DNA of 64,000 bases from Diploscapter coronatus. Lineage: Eukaryota > Nematoda > Chromadorea > Rhabditida > Rhabditidae. Positions 1-12,161 of this stretch are shown piece after piece. The translations under genes and the position numbers were made by a program. Location: assembly GCA_964036155.1 (NCBI GenBank), contig OZ038422.1, positions 2,503,201 to 2,567,200 on the forward strand, written 5' to 3'. The notes under the pieces were generated by a model. It did no database searches. It saw only the letters and a program-made list of their open reading frames with translations, and was not told the origin of the DNA. Position 1 is the first letter of the stretch, and every line of letters begins with the position of its first letter.

Positions 1-36
1 ACCATTGGGAAGTCATCCTTTATCCTCGGGATTTAG

Positions 37-3000
37 GGGGTTAAACCGGAATCCAAGCGACCCGATGGGCCGCCACCCGATCCGGAAGAACCGGATCCAT
101 TCGGCGAGGGCACACCCTTCGAACTGACGGACGAGGATTCACTCGATAGCGCTAAGGCCGCCGAAACGTCATCGGCGCCGACGAAGCCAAAGACGTCGGA
201 AATCGAACATGAAGGTGACCACGAGAAGATGAGTGGCATGAGTTCGTCGGATACCAAAGCTGTGGTACGTTTTCGGAGCTTTCAAACAAAGCCAAAGGAG
301 TGCATTTGTGTTTCATCAGAATGCGGACTCATTGGGAAGTACTCAATGATGATTGTATATCGGCAAGTTCCGCAATAATTTCTGCAAGTTTAGATGCCAA
401 AGCGCAAGAACGTTGCCTCCTTCCCGAAAGCAGTGACGATGACCCCGAATGAAGAAAAAGAGGAGAAAGTTGCTTCTTCGACGGAAACAACTGCTCTACC
501 TGAGCCAGCGATCAAATTTGACAACATTCAAGAAGAGGACTACGGGGATGAAGAGGAGAAGGAGAAGAACGCGAAGCCCGACGAGATCAATACCGAAGTC
601 ATCGAGCAATTGGTCAACAAGTTCCTGAACAATGGTTCAATAGCGGTAAGTTGGTTTGTTTTTTTTTTCGATACCTATGTTGAAGAAAAAGCTATGCATT
701 GAAATTCGGTATAAAGACAGAAAGGCAATGGAAGGCCGTGATTGTGGGAACCGAATCACTTTCTTCCCGTTCGTTTCGTCTCATATCTCGTCTTTCAATG
801 TCTGAAAGTTTCACAATCCTATCTACACTAGATTGTTGAGCATTTCTTTCGTTTAGGACGGCTCTGCTCCGAAGTTCGCAAACCCAGCTGTGCAAGCTCT
901 AGTCGGTGGTGAGTACTGGGAGATCGACGGTCTGGAGGAGCCTGGATCCATCAAAGACCAGCACGAATTGGTTGAGTGGCTGGACGGCTATCAGCGGGAA
1001 GCTGTCAAGGTCGATTTTCATATTTGGATGATTAATCATGGTGACGAATTCAGGTTCTGCGCGAAGTTGCTGCAGCCAGTTGGAGATATTTCAGCAATGC
1101 ATCACCGATGGCGAAGCAGGCGTTGAACGAGGCGGAGAATGTAATTTTCAAATTTATTGGAAAACAAGCACGTACACTTTGACTTCGATTATTCTTTCAA
1201 GATAACCATGTTGGATGAAATCTTCGATTATGCGAACTCGAAGAATGTCTAATCAAAATCTAAGAATAGTTCATCAAATAGTCGATATTGCCAGGTCCTC
1301 TCGAAATTCGTGCGTGCTACGTCTCGTCAAGCGAAGCAATTCGACATGTCGTCTGTGACTGATCCGGCCATCAAGAAGCAGCTGCAGTTCGTCAGCTTCG
1401 AGGGCATGACCGCACTGGCTCCGAAGAAGTACAACAAGTTCAACGAGGCTCAAGCCAACGTTAGTTGAACTTCTAAATTAGGCAATTTAAAATAGCGCAA
1501 GATTAGTTAGCAACGGTAAGAAATTCGGCGAAAAGAAACTGATGAATAGATCGAATTTGGCTTGAGTATGGACATTTGTATGCTATTCAATACCTCGATA
1601 GTAAAAGGCCATGTGTACTTGAAACGTCCTATTTGTGGAACAAATTTATAAAAGATAATTCAGCTGAACCGCCTAGCAGCCGATTTGGACGTATGCGATG
1701 TGGACGCGCCGCCGCCGTGCGCACTCAAGTGAGAACTAATCAAATTGCTGCCTTGCTTCATTGCATTATCAAATATTGATAATGGAGCGATTAGTAATCC
1801 TGATATTGTGCTAATCCTTCCAGCCTGCAATATGCGCTATTTTTGAAGATTCCATTATCGACACTGTAGAGACAAACCAGTACTTTTCATGTTTGAAATT
1901 CGAACCCACAAGATTTCTGTTGCGTATTTAGAATAGTATTGCAGGCTCATGTTAGATTGAACGCAACATCGAAAAGTCAGCAATCATCCAGCTAAAACTA
2001 GATACTCCAAAATTGTCGTACACACATCTCAGTCAATTTCCTCCAATCTCATCTCTCTGTTTGATCTATTTCCGATCAATCAATTCTCCCGCATCCATTA
2101 ATCGCCCCCTTTAAGGCGTGTCGATCTGCAATCGATCTTCGCCTCGGAGAAGAACGCGATGCGTCTCGCGCACTTGTGGGTCAGCTACGTCAAGGCGATG
2201 GCCGTCAACAAGAATGCCTACCAACAACTTGTCGAGCTATCGAATGAGGGTAGACATTTTAGATACGAAAATGAAGAGTCAATTATCAAAGTCTTAATCA
2301 TCATCATGTTACAATTTATCTGGATACATGTTCTAACACAAACTCCTACCAACATCTCGTTGAGTATCCAGCGATGGTAGGGGTTTAATTTCGAAAACAG
2401 ACGCACAGCCTTTTCTTTGCAAATTACTTTACTAACAAGAATCCCAAAGCATAAGCTAACGAGATTAGTAACAGAGCATTTTTCGAACCATCCTCGCTAA
2501 TGGCTAGATTTGTAGAGCTAAAACGAAATCCGTAATATCATGATTATAAAATCTTTTCGGTGGCTTTCTCTTCGAAACACATTTTGAAGATGAGCAATTT
2601 TATTTTGAAACAATTTCGTGATGAACCAATAGGTTCCACAATATTTGCTATTTTGATACATTTTTAACTGAATTTAATCGCTGTATGTTTTTCAACCATT
2701 AGACAATAGCTATAAAACATAATATTCCACAACTTATTACGCATTTCTCAGGCGCCGAGGCAAATGGGTTTGCGGACGCGGGCGGGATGTGGCGAAGTGC
2801 TTTCGACATGGCGACTGCTGACTCCAAGCCGGTTTTCGACCTGCGCGCCAAACTCCACGAAATCTACGCTGCCATGAGGCCATTATACGAACAAGTATGC
2901 GTTGATTCACTTCAATACCTGAAAAAAGAATATACACTAGAATATATTGTAAACGTAGCATAAGTATCGTATATATCTTTGAAATTTGCTCTTATACGAA

Positions 3001-6000
3001 CAAATATGTGCACTGGTTCTCTTGAAACCCATTGAAGAGCAATACGCATACAAACCACAGGAAAATAGTGATTTTTAAAGGTTCATGCAAAGTTTATCTT
3101 TCTATCGTCGGAAGAATTTTTTCTTCAACACTGAATTTCTGCTTGTTCAGAAAGGCAAAAATAGACATACTTTCAAATTTTCTTCACTAGGAACCAAATG
3201 ATCAATTTTCAGCTTCACGCCTACTTCCGTCGTCATTTGGCAGGCATTTACGAAAACCCATCGGACATAACGAAGGGTGGCCCAATTCCAGCGCATCTCT
3301 TCGGTAAGCTGCCAAATCGCCCAAACGACCAAACCTGCCGAACAACGCCCTGCCCTAGCCTTTTGCCATGCTTTTCCTTGAACTAATCTGATTACTCTAA
3401 ATGCAATGTTTGATCTTCACGTGAAAACCGTATGATAATCGGCCTAAAGGCTTTGGCAGGAATTTTTATCGAACATGATTCTTCCATCTTGCTGCTGATC
3501 ATAAAGCAAGGATTGCTAGAGATAGGGACTATTGAGGTTTCTTTTAAAGCAAAGGTTTGATAGTCTTAGTGTTATATATTGAAAAGATTTATAATCATTA
3601 CTTTAAAACTGATTCAAGTTGCCCACAAGTGATAGTGATATGCGCTTGATGGAAGACACTTTGGTATTACCTCAAAAGCTATTCTATTGACTATTTTTAG
3701 AAAACTATTTTGTGTCAGCATAATTCGAAACACATTTCAAAAGTGATAGATCCGAAGCTTTAGGCTCGATCGAAGGCAATGACTGGTCGGTGCACTTTGA
3801 GCAAACCAAACCCTATGAAGAAGTGAGCCAGGTTCCCGAGGACATGCTGGACGCATTTAAGAAACAGAACTACACCTCCAAGCAGATATTTATCAAGGTG
3901 CTTAGACTCATGCCAACTATAATATGATGCGGCTACGTAGCCCCGTAACATTCCTTCCAGTTTTAGCCATTTGCATAACTTTTCCTCTCTTGTCCCCAAT
4001 TCTTCAAATCGTTTGGATAGTGCTCAGTTCTGTCGTGTATGGATTAATTGTGATAATTAGGCCTATCGCTACTTCAAATCAATCGGATTCCCGAAGTTGC
4101 CGAAAACTTTCTGGACGAACTCCATTTTTGCACGGGTCTGGAGCAGGGACATGATCTGCAACCCGCCAGCTGCCGTCGACATGCGCGATGGACGGGATTA
4201 TAGGTATTAGTGTTTTTTCCTTAAACAAAAAAAATCTCCTTATTTCAGAGTCAAGGTGTGTGCCCAGTTGGGTGAGCCCGACTTCGAGCTCGCTCATTCA
4301 CTGATGGTCCAAACCTACTACCAACTCTCTTATAAGCAGCAGCCTTTGCTCTTCAGGTATCGTTTTCACGAAGAGCAGCCTTTCGAAGTTGGAATTCAGA
4401 GAATCCGCCTCTCCCGTCATCAGCGAGGGCATTGCGAAAGTGTTCAGCAGACTGGCTACCAATCCACATTACCTTTATTCCCAGGTATCAAGTTCCATAG
4501 ACTATTGAAACACTTCTTTAAAATGCCATGGCTATCCGCAAGAAATTTTATTTTCTTGCGATCTAAAATTGAATTTAAGGAATTAGTGCCATCCGAACAT
4601 CTGGACATTAAAGACTCGCTGGTGGTCAATCGACTGTACAAGTAGGGAAAATTGTGGTTGTATCAATAAAAAATCCATTTGAGGGAGGCCTTGTCCCATA
4701 TCCCGCAAATTCCGTTCTCTCTGGCTGCGGATGAGTGGAGATACGAGCTGTTCGAGGGCAAGATCCCAGAGGGAACCCAAAACGATCGATGGTGGCAGCT
4801 ACGGTGGGTTGAAGTGGATTATCTATGAATATGTCGACGGTCTTCATTTAGTCCATTACTACTATGTCAACTTTTCTCATTTTCTGAAACCTATGCATTG
4901 TTTTCCCGTAAATATAGACAAGCGCATTTCAACCACAATAAGCACATCGATTCAAAGTAGAAAATGGTCATTTCAGCACGAAGTACGAAGGCGTCAAGTC
5001 TCCTCAGCCCTACAATAGCTCTGTATTGGATGCTCTTATGCACTCCGCGATCTTCGAGGTTCGCACTTCTCAATCTTCCAGAAAAAATCGAGGAAAAATT
5101 TAGGAGCACTCCCCAGCTACCAGAAACACCATCAGCTACGTCGTGCAGTTCCAAATCCTCAAGGCGCTATGTCCAGAGGGAACCATTCTGGTAGGTTTTT
5201 CTAGAATTACTTTCTCGATCCAGAACATTCCAGAGCGAAGGCTGCATTTTGTCCGAGGACACTACGACGAACCTGAGAGAAGCCATGAAGCAGGGCTCTT
5301 CAGCGAACTGGATGGAGGCCCTGAAGATCATCACTGGAAAGAGTAAGTATTTTATACACTCAAAATAGCCTGCTTCAAATACTGACGAATATACAGAAAA
5401 TAGCGAGACCTCGATACCAGATCTGGGCGTATAGATTGTTACTTGATCAGTCAAATCGAAAGAAACAGTCAAATTTCAAGAGTTTCAGAAAAGTTAACGA
5501 TGAAAATCACTTATTTTTATTAGTTGGTGGCTGGAATCGTATCTATAAATTAAAAAAATATATACATATATATGCAAATTCCAGGCGAACTCGACGCCCA
5601 GCCAATGCTTGAATATTTCGAGCCTCTGATGAACTGGCTCCGAAACACGAACGAAGTCGACCAAGTCATCATTGGGTGGGAAAATAGCGACGGAGCCAGA
5701 TTTGATCCGTAAGCTTTTCTCGAACATTTTGCAGGGTCGGAGGCGATTTTTACCCAGATTGTTAGGTCTTCCCTCGTAAATTTCGGTACAAATCAAATTG
5801 TCCTCAACGCTGTTCTGTAACTTGGACATGGCAAGATATCATTAAAAAACGTGATAGAATTGTATGAAAAATATCGTATTCTACCTTTTCTTACTTTAGT
5901 TCACATTGTTTCGTACAATGATGCCATGCGGTTTACAAGTTTTTCGAATTAAAAATGCTTCAAAATTATTGATCTATGATCAACTTTCAGTCTTTAATTC

Positions 6001-7202
6001 CACTCTACCTTTTACCTGATTATCGAGAAAATATTCAATTTTACGACCTCTTATCTAACGACACGTACTCGAATTTCTAGTCTTTCAAAAAAGGATCGCT
6101 ATCAAGCTCCAAGAAAATGCAATTTTCTAGGGACTTTCATCGAAATTTAGAGATAAATGGAATTTAGGGAAGAGCTTCCAAAGCCAGTGGCAGAAATGGA
6201 CGGTGGCGCTGGCATTCTATCTGAGGACAGGATCGCTTATCCAGGTATGATAATAATATAAAATATCAACTTTTCACAATATGCATAACATATAAGAAAC
6301 TGCTAAAGTTTATTCAATGTATTCTGGTATATCCTATGAAAAGTAATAGTCTGAAAATCTTACGTATCACATGACACATCATGACTCACTGAAGTTTGTA
6401 TAGTAGGGCATAGATCATACCCTTTCACAAATTACATTGTCATGCATCGCACGAAGCCTTTAGGGTCCGTTCAGACTTAGTTGCAGCTTGCTCGAAATAA
6501 CATGGAAAGTGAAGAGATCGCGACTGCATCAGATTGACCATTTCTTATGTTCTCTTGATTTTCCATGCTATTTCGTCGAACGAGTTGCAAGCTGCATTGC
6601 AACTAAGTCTGAACGCACCCTTAGATTTCCGAAAACTATTGCTGAATACATTTTCAGGAGGAGACTGCACCGGTGGTCAGGAATGTCTTCTCGACTCGTC
6701 CTGCAATGGCACCGTGTGCGTCTGCAATGAAGGACTGTTCACCCTGATCATCGGCAACACATTCAACTGCGTGCCTGGAAACCCTGCCGACAGTGGATTC
6801 GGGGATGGAAAGGTAGGAAAAATCACATCGAAAATTTCGCAAATAAAACTTTCGTAATTATTTAAATCAACATGTCTTTGATGGTAGACTCTTTTGAAAT
6901 ATAGATAATTGTATTAATTTAAAAGAATGGACCCCCAGAGAACACTCTTTTCAAATCACAATTTTGTATGCATTCCTTTGAAACATATTAAATTTTTCAA
7001 ATTACAGTCCGAAGACGGTCTCGTCATCGGGTTAGTCGAGGTGACAACGACGACGACAAAACCGTCTGTGACAACGGCGTCAGAATCAGAATCCAATCAA
7101 CATCACACTCATAAGCATCACGAGCATCCAACGCGATCGACGTCAAAGAGTGGAGTATTTATTTCTCTGATTGTTGCCATATTATTTGCATTTTATCTTT
7201 AG
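37..7202 (+). CDS. acn-1: ACE-like protein (ACN-1 type), catalytically inactive; 5' partial
   Basis: Peptidase family M2 (angiotensin-converting enzyme) homologue. Exons read: 37-264, 394-645, 857-1009, 1054-1140, 1295-1459, 1664-1728, 2116-2249, 2752-2894, 3213-3303, 3764-3897, 4061-4203, 4249-4356, 4400-4484, 4580-4641, 4684-4803, 4977-5058, 5104-5190, 5234-5342, 5585-5708, 6168-6244, 6658-6812, 7008-7202. All phases join without a stop (932 residues in the window). ACE-type landmarks are visible: LWVSYVKAM, PIPAHLFG, NRLYKEAL, DEWRYELFEG, WWQLRTKYEG. The zinc-binding HEXXH is replaced by HSLMV (4295-4309); the position of the third ligand is still Glu (4425-4427). In C. elegans the ACN-1 protein is likewise non-peptidase and is needed for moulting and larval development (family knowledge). 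The N-terminal region is acidic and Pro/Ser-rich. After the M2 domain come a Cys-rich module, a Thr/His-rich stretch and a hydrophobic C-terminus (GPI signal or membrane segment). The signal peptide exon must lie upstream of the window. Confidence 0.92.
6463..6620. mobile_element. 158-bp MITE-like element in an acn-1 intron
   Basis: Inverted ends GGGTCCGTTCAGACTTAGTT and its near complement ending GTCTGAACGCACCC. A second complementary block (GCAGCTTGC / GCAAGCTGC) follows. It is flanked by TTA on both sides and ends 37 bp before an exon. Confidence 0.8.
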
Positions 7203-8125
7203 TTGAAAATTTAGTGGGAATGTAGTCTATTCCATTAACGCTTAGATTTATCTCTACTTCTCTCAGTGATTTCTCTCGGAAGAGTTGAATAAGTCTATAC
7301 TTTAGTGGGATAAACCACACGCATCCAATAATTTATAAATAATGAGCGTATAATGTTGTTTTAGAGATTTTCGCAGACTATTGAATGCAAATTTGCGCGC
7401 TCATTTCCGTCTTCAATTGATAATAATGATATTGAATCACTCAATAAGGGTAAATTGTGATACTATTTATCATCGTTTATTTTCTTGCCCCATTATGAAT
7501 TCACATATCCGGGCTTCGCCAAAAACGGTTCAAATTTTGAAATTTCGCATATTTTCATCTCGTAATTATTTAGTTGCATAATTTATTCTTTTATTATTTA
7601 GATGCACAATTCTTCCTCAAATATAATTAGCATAATTTATCTGTATGATTGCCGAAAACGTTGTCATTCTTCTCAAAATTGTTGATATTTCATTAGTTCA
7701 TATTCGAACCTCGTTACTTCCTTCAAAATGTCTTACTTTTCGCTTGATAAAGCTGACACTTACGAAAAATATCAAATTAATTTATTAAATCATCGTTTTT
7801 GTTGTTTATTTATGATTTGAAAGTTGTTGGTATTCGAAATCATGGCACTGTAATGATGATAAAATATATAAGAGCTAAATAAAAGGTATTAAAATCCTAC
7901 CTGCATCAAAATAAATCTACCCTAATAATACAAATTTTTACAACGTCAGTTAGAATAAGTATGATATGGACTAATTCTCATATGTATTGGGCATAGGGAA
8001 GTATTTGCACTGAATTTTTATCAGATATATCATAGTTTAACGTTATTCTAGAATGTTAAGCCAAACAAGAATAATAAGTTACATAGTTTGATAATAAATA
8101 AGGCTAGACACGTCTAGCCGAATTA
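7203..8125. other. Convergent 3' intergenic region (acn-1 / PANK4)
   Basis: Holds the 3' UTRs of the two tail-to-tail genes. A plus-strand AATAAA lies at 7878-7883. A minus-strand AATAAA reads from about 7782. No further gene is seen. An inverted repeat (8-bp arms, 2-nt spacer) lies at 8102-8119, just past the PANK4 stop. Confidence 0.6.
7878..7883 (+). terminator. Candidate poly(A) signal of acn-1
   Basis: AATAAA about 675 nt after the stop codon of the ACE-like gene. It is a match to the canonical hexamer, but nearby AT-rich sequence makes chance matches common. Another AATAAA follows near 7908. Confidence 0.4.
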
Positions 8126-11100
8126 TTATAAATTCGAAGCAGCATTATTGCCGTGTTCAAATTTAAACACTACCGAAAATAGTTCTCCGCCCAAACGATT
8201 CGCCAGCCATTGAGTTTTAATTACAGCGGCCTAAAACCAAACTCTTATCTTCAATAAGCAGACTTGCAACTTTTCGAACCGCATGAAACAAGATAATGCA
8301 TATTTTCAAGAGACGAAAAAGAGCATGCCTCCTTTTCGTCTTTCGATAAGGCACACCATCTCATTTCATGCGGTTCGAAAATGTTGCAACGTCTGTTAAT
8401 GAACAACTAATAAAGTAGTAAGGCAAGATCAACTAAAATTCTTCACGAGTTTCAAAATATATAGGATACAGAAAAAAAATACTGGTGCCATCTAGTAAGC
8501 CGAATTTTGATGAAATATGCGTTTCCGATTTTTTTTTGTAATTCTAAGAGACTAACGAGTCCAAGATATAACTCGAAAATTTAGATAGCAAAGCTATATA
8601 GAAGGTATCAGTACTTTTTCTGCATCCTGCGAATATTTTTAAGTTGGTGTAGTGCAAATTTATTAATGGCCTTTTTATTTAACTATTACCTTTAGGGAAT
8701 CGCATTTGAACTTTGCGCTTAAATTCGTGTGCAGGGCTCGTCCCATACCTTCTATTACTATCAAATCCACTCCATGTTTGATCATAGCTTCATTCAGCTC
8801 AGAGTCGACTTTTCTAGAGAAGTTTTTTTCATTTGGCTTAAAAATAACCTGTTTTATTTTTTCATCTGATTTAGTGATAATTTCTTACAAATTAATTCAC
8901 GATCTGGCATCATATAGGCATTTTATCAAAATTCAATAAAAACAACTAATTTTGAAAGCAACATTTAATACATGTGATTAATCACCTCAAATCCAAGCAT
9001 GGCGATCCTTGACCGGAGTGATAGAATAGTAGCATTCCGTTTCCGATCGACTCTGATATCCTAGAGTCCTTTTCGGCTAGCTCTTCAGAAATATCGAGCA
9101 TTTCAGTGTAGGTCAAGTCGTTAAGAGCTGGATTCAGGTTCGAAATGATGATTACCTAAGTTGTTCAGATGGTATATTTTATTTCATCCTTGAAAAGGTA
9201 ATAAATTAAATAAGAATTTTTTGAAAGGAACTAGATGATAGATTCTGAAGCATAATCAAAGGAGCTCTATTTTGGTCGAAAATCATGGCAACGTCTCGTG
9301 AAATGTACACTAGAAACGAATCAAATATCATAAATGACCATCGAAAACTTGATAATTTTGAAACATTTAAAAATATATGACTTACTTTGCTTCCCCTTTT
9401 CAACAACTCTCTTGCAAATGGAATAATCCCCAGAATAAAGTCGGCTCCGGAATTATCAACGAATATCGCAGCACATTTATAGGTCTTGCTGTTGATGGAA
9501 TGTGAAAATTCGTCGTAGTTGTCAATCAGCCAAGGTCTGGCTGAAAATAGATAATTTTGAAGAAAAGTTAAGTTTCAAAAAAATTCAACGATCAAGAACA
9601 TCAGCTGCGTATTATTATATATACGATCTCGCATTTACTTGACACATAATAAATTTAAAAGTAACTTTCAAATGAATTTACGATCAATCTAAACTTCAAG
9701 TGATTGATTCCGTTCTCTCTAGCTCTCGTATTCAAACCGAACAAGCCATAATAAGTTTTGATCAAACTCAACAAAGATAATGCTAAATAAAATATCGGAA
9801 AGGTACGTCTGAAATAGAATAATAAAGAAAATTCACCCGGAATCGTCTTTACGGCATTCGTGAATGACAGTCCTCCCGTTGATTCCATAATCTTGACGAC
9901 GTGGCTCGCCCCCCAGTCAAAAACATTCCCAGCCAGCAGACCTCGACACAACGCGAACATCCTTTCCTTGTCATCGACCATTCCATCGTAGAACTGCAAA
10001 GTCTCCACTAATTGCGAAAGCGCCAACTGATTATCCAGGGTTTTCTGCTGAAATTAGAAATTGATGATAATTTGATCCAAAAATGAACCTACACTTAGGT
10101 ACGAGTCATCAAATTGCATCTCGATTAAAATTTCCTCGCGGAGATCAAGCAAATTTCGCACGTTCGCAGACCCGTATGCGCTGAAGATGTGTTGGTTTAT
10201 AGCATGCTCACAAAAAAGTTTGTACAAGCAAGAGCAAGAAAACAACATAAAATGCAACTCCAGAGGCATTTCCTTTTCTCATCTTGCTCCAAAGAATATA
10301 TTCTGAGAACGAGTAGACGAATAATAAGAATAAGTAGATAAGTAGGACATAACACAAATGTTTTCTTGCTTGCTCATGAATACCCACAAAATGTTTTCTC
10401 AACTCACTGAGGTTTATCCCGTATAATCTTGAGTTGCTTGAGGAACTTCTTCCTGAAATTCGTCGCTCGCTCTTCCACTCCAGGAGCATTTCTCTGCGAT
10501 TCTTCCGCCTTCTTCATCACGTTATCAGCGCTCTTCTCCATGGTGTCCAGCCAGAACGTTCGAGCAGCTTCGTCCTCGTTCAATTTCCACTCGTCAGGCA
10601 GATACACCTAATCTTATCATGGGGAATGAAAATTCGAAACAAATTTGTCAACATGATACATGACTTGGACGATTTGATGTTTCTATTCACTATAAGAAAA
10701 AGGAAAATTTCATCTATGCTATGTTTTTGTTTTTTTTAAATTGGTTTACGAAGTTGTTCTCTGTAGTTTTTTTCTAGTTCATATTTTAAGCAGATATGAA
10801 ACGAAGAAGCAGTACTAATACTCTCCAAATTTGAGTTCCGAAAGAGCTGAAACAAATCTCTTACGTTTTCGTCTGTATCAGTTAACAGAGTAAATTGTTG
10901 TAGTTGCATGTGAGTGCATTCGAGTTCCAGAACGCCTGCCTTAAGGTCATCACGTTCAAAAATCAGATTAGGATTTTGATCTACCGAAAAGCCTAATGAT
11001 AAGGGCGCAGTTGGGACGAATCTACCAAGATCGGAGCACCCGATGAAGTACTCGTTCCAGGAGAATCGTTCGCCTTCGTCGTCCCTGCTCGGTCCTTTTT

Positions 11101-12126
11101 CCAATAAAGCGCCCTTAAGGAACGCACCGATCGCCGCGGTGTAGCCCTCGTGGCGCAGAAATCGGGCAGATATTTTCTTCTAGAAGAAATAGGCTTCAGA
11201 TTTTTTCAGAGAAAAAGTCATTATAACTCAGCTATTCCATCAGTCGATTGTGTGCGTAATAGTTGGATAAAAACGAAATTACCTGGCTCCAAAACTCAAT
11301 CGCGTAAGAGAAGGTTCTCATGATGATCGGATGATTCCTGACCAGGTAACCGTTGAAATAGATCTTCTTTATACCGTTCGTCTCTGCGTATAGGACGGCA
11401 CTCTGAATTCCGAACTGCAAGACTTTCAGGATGATCACCCGAAATACCTGTCCGATTTGGTTGCTTATCATTAACAGGAGACTCCTCACGACGTCCTTAG
11501 CGAAATTGGGGGACTGTTTCAGACGAGCTATTGCTTCTGGAGACTTGCATTTTCCGAACGAACCAGCGATGATATCACCGCTCAATTCTGCGGTTAATCT
11601 GAAGTAGTTCAAATACACCTAGCTAATTCACAAAACGAATGAGCGTTTCAAATTAGCCAGGTTTGATTGTTCGGAAGACTTATACAATTCTGAAGCATAT
11701 TTAAACGGACTCATGAAACTCGTTCGTTAGACGACCGTCCTCCCTAGAACTGAATGCAAACAGTTTACCTCGCTCCGTATATATCCGACACCAGAATGTC
11801 GATGTTTCGATGATCACCGTCTTCAGCCATTTGCAGGATCTCATCGAGATCTAAAAATGTCCAAATTTCCAAAGTGCCGTTCTTAAAGATCCTACTTTTT
11901 ACATCAGCGATCAACTTTGAGATTCCGACCAGTGAAGCTCCTCCTAGGTGACTGCCACCCAATCGCTCGTACTTCTCGTCACTTTCTACCTGAAACTTTT
12001 GAAAATGGACTTTTTTGTTGAAAATATTGATTCCTTCATCGCTTTGCTACATAAAAATAATCCAAGAAAAAATACCTAATTAGTCTAACCTAATCAAGTA
12101 ACGACATTTTAGAGATAGCGAATTGG

Positions 12127-12161
<35 letters not shown>

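Noticed and set aside
4541..4563. 9-bp hairpin in a short acn-1 intron
   Set aside because: Too short to distinguish from chance in AT-rich intron sequence.
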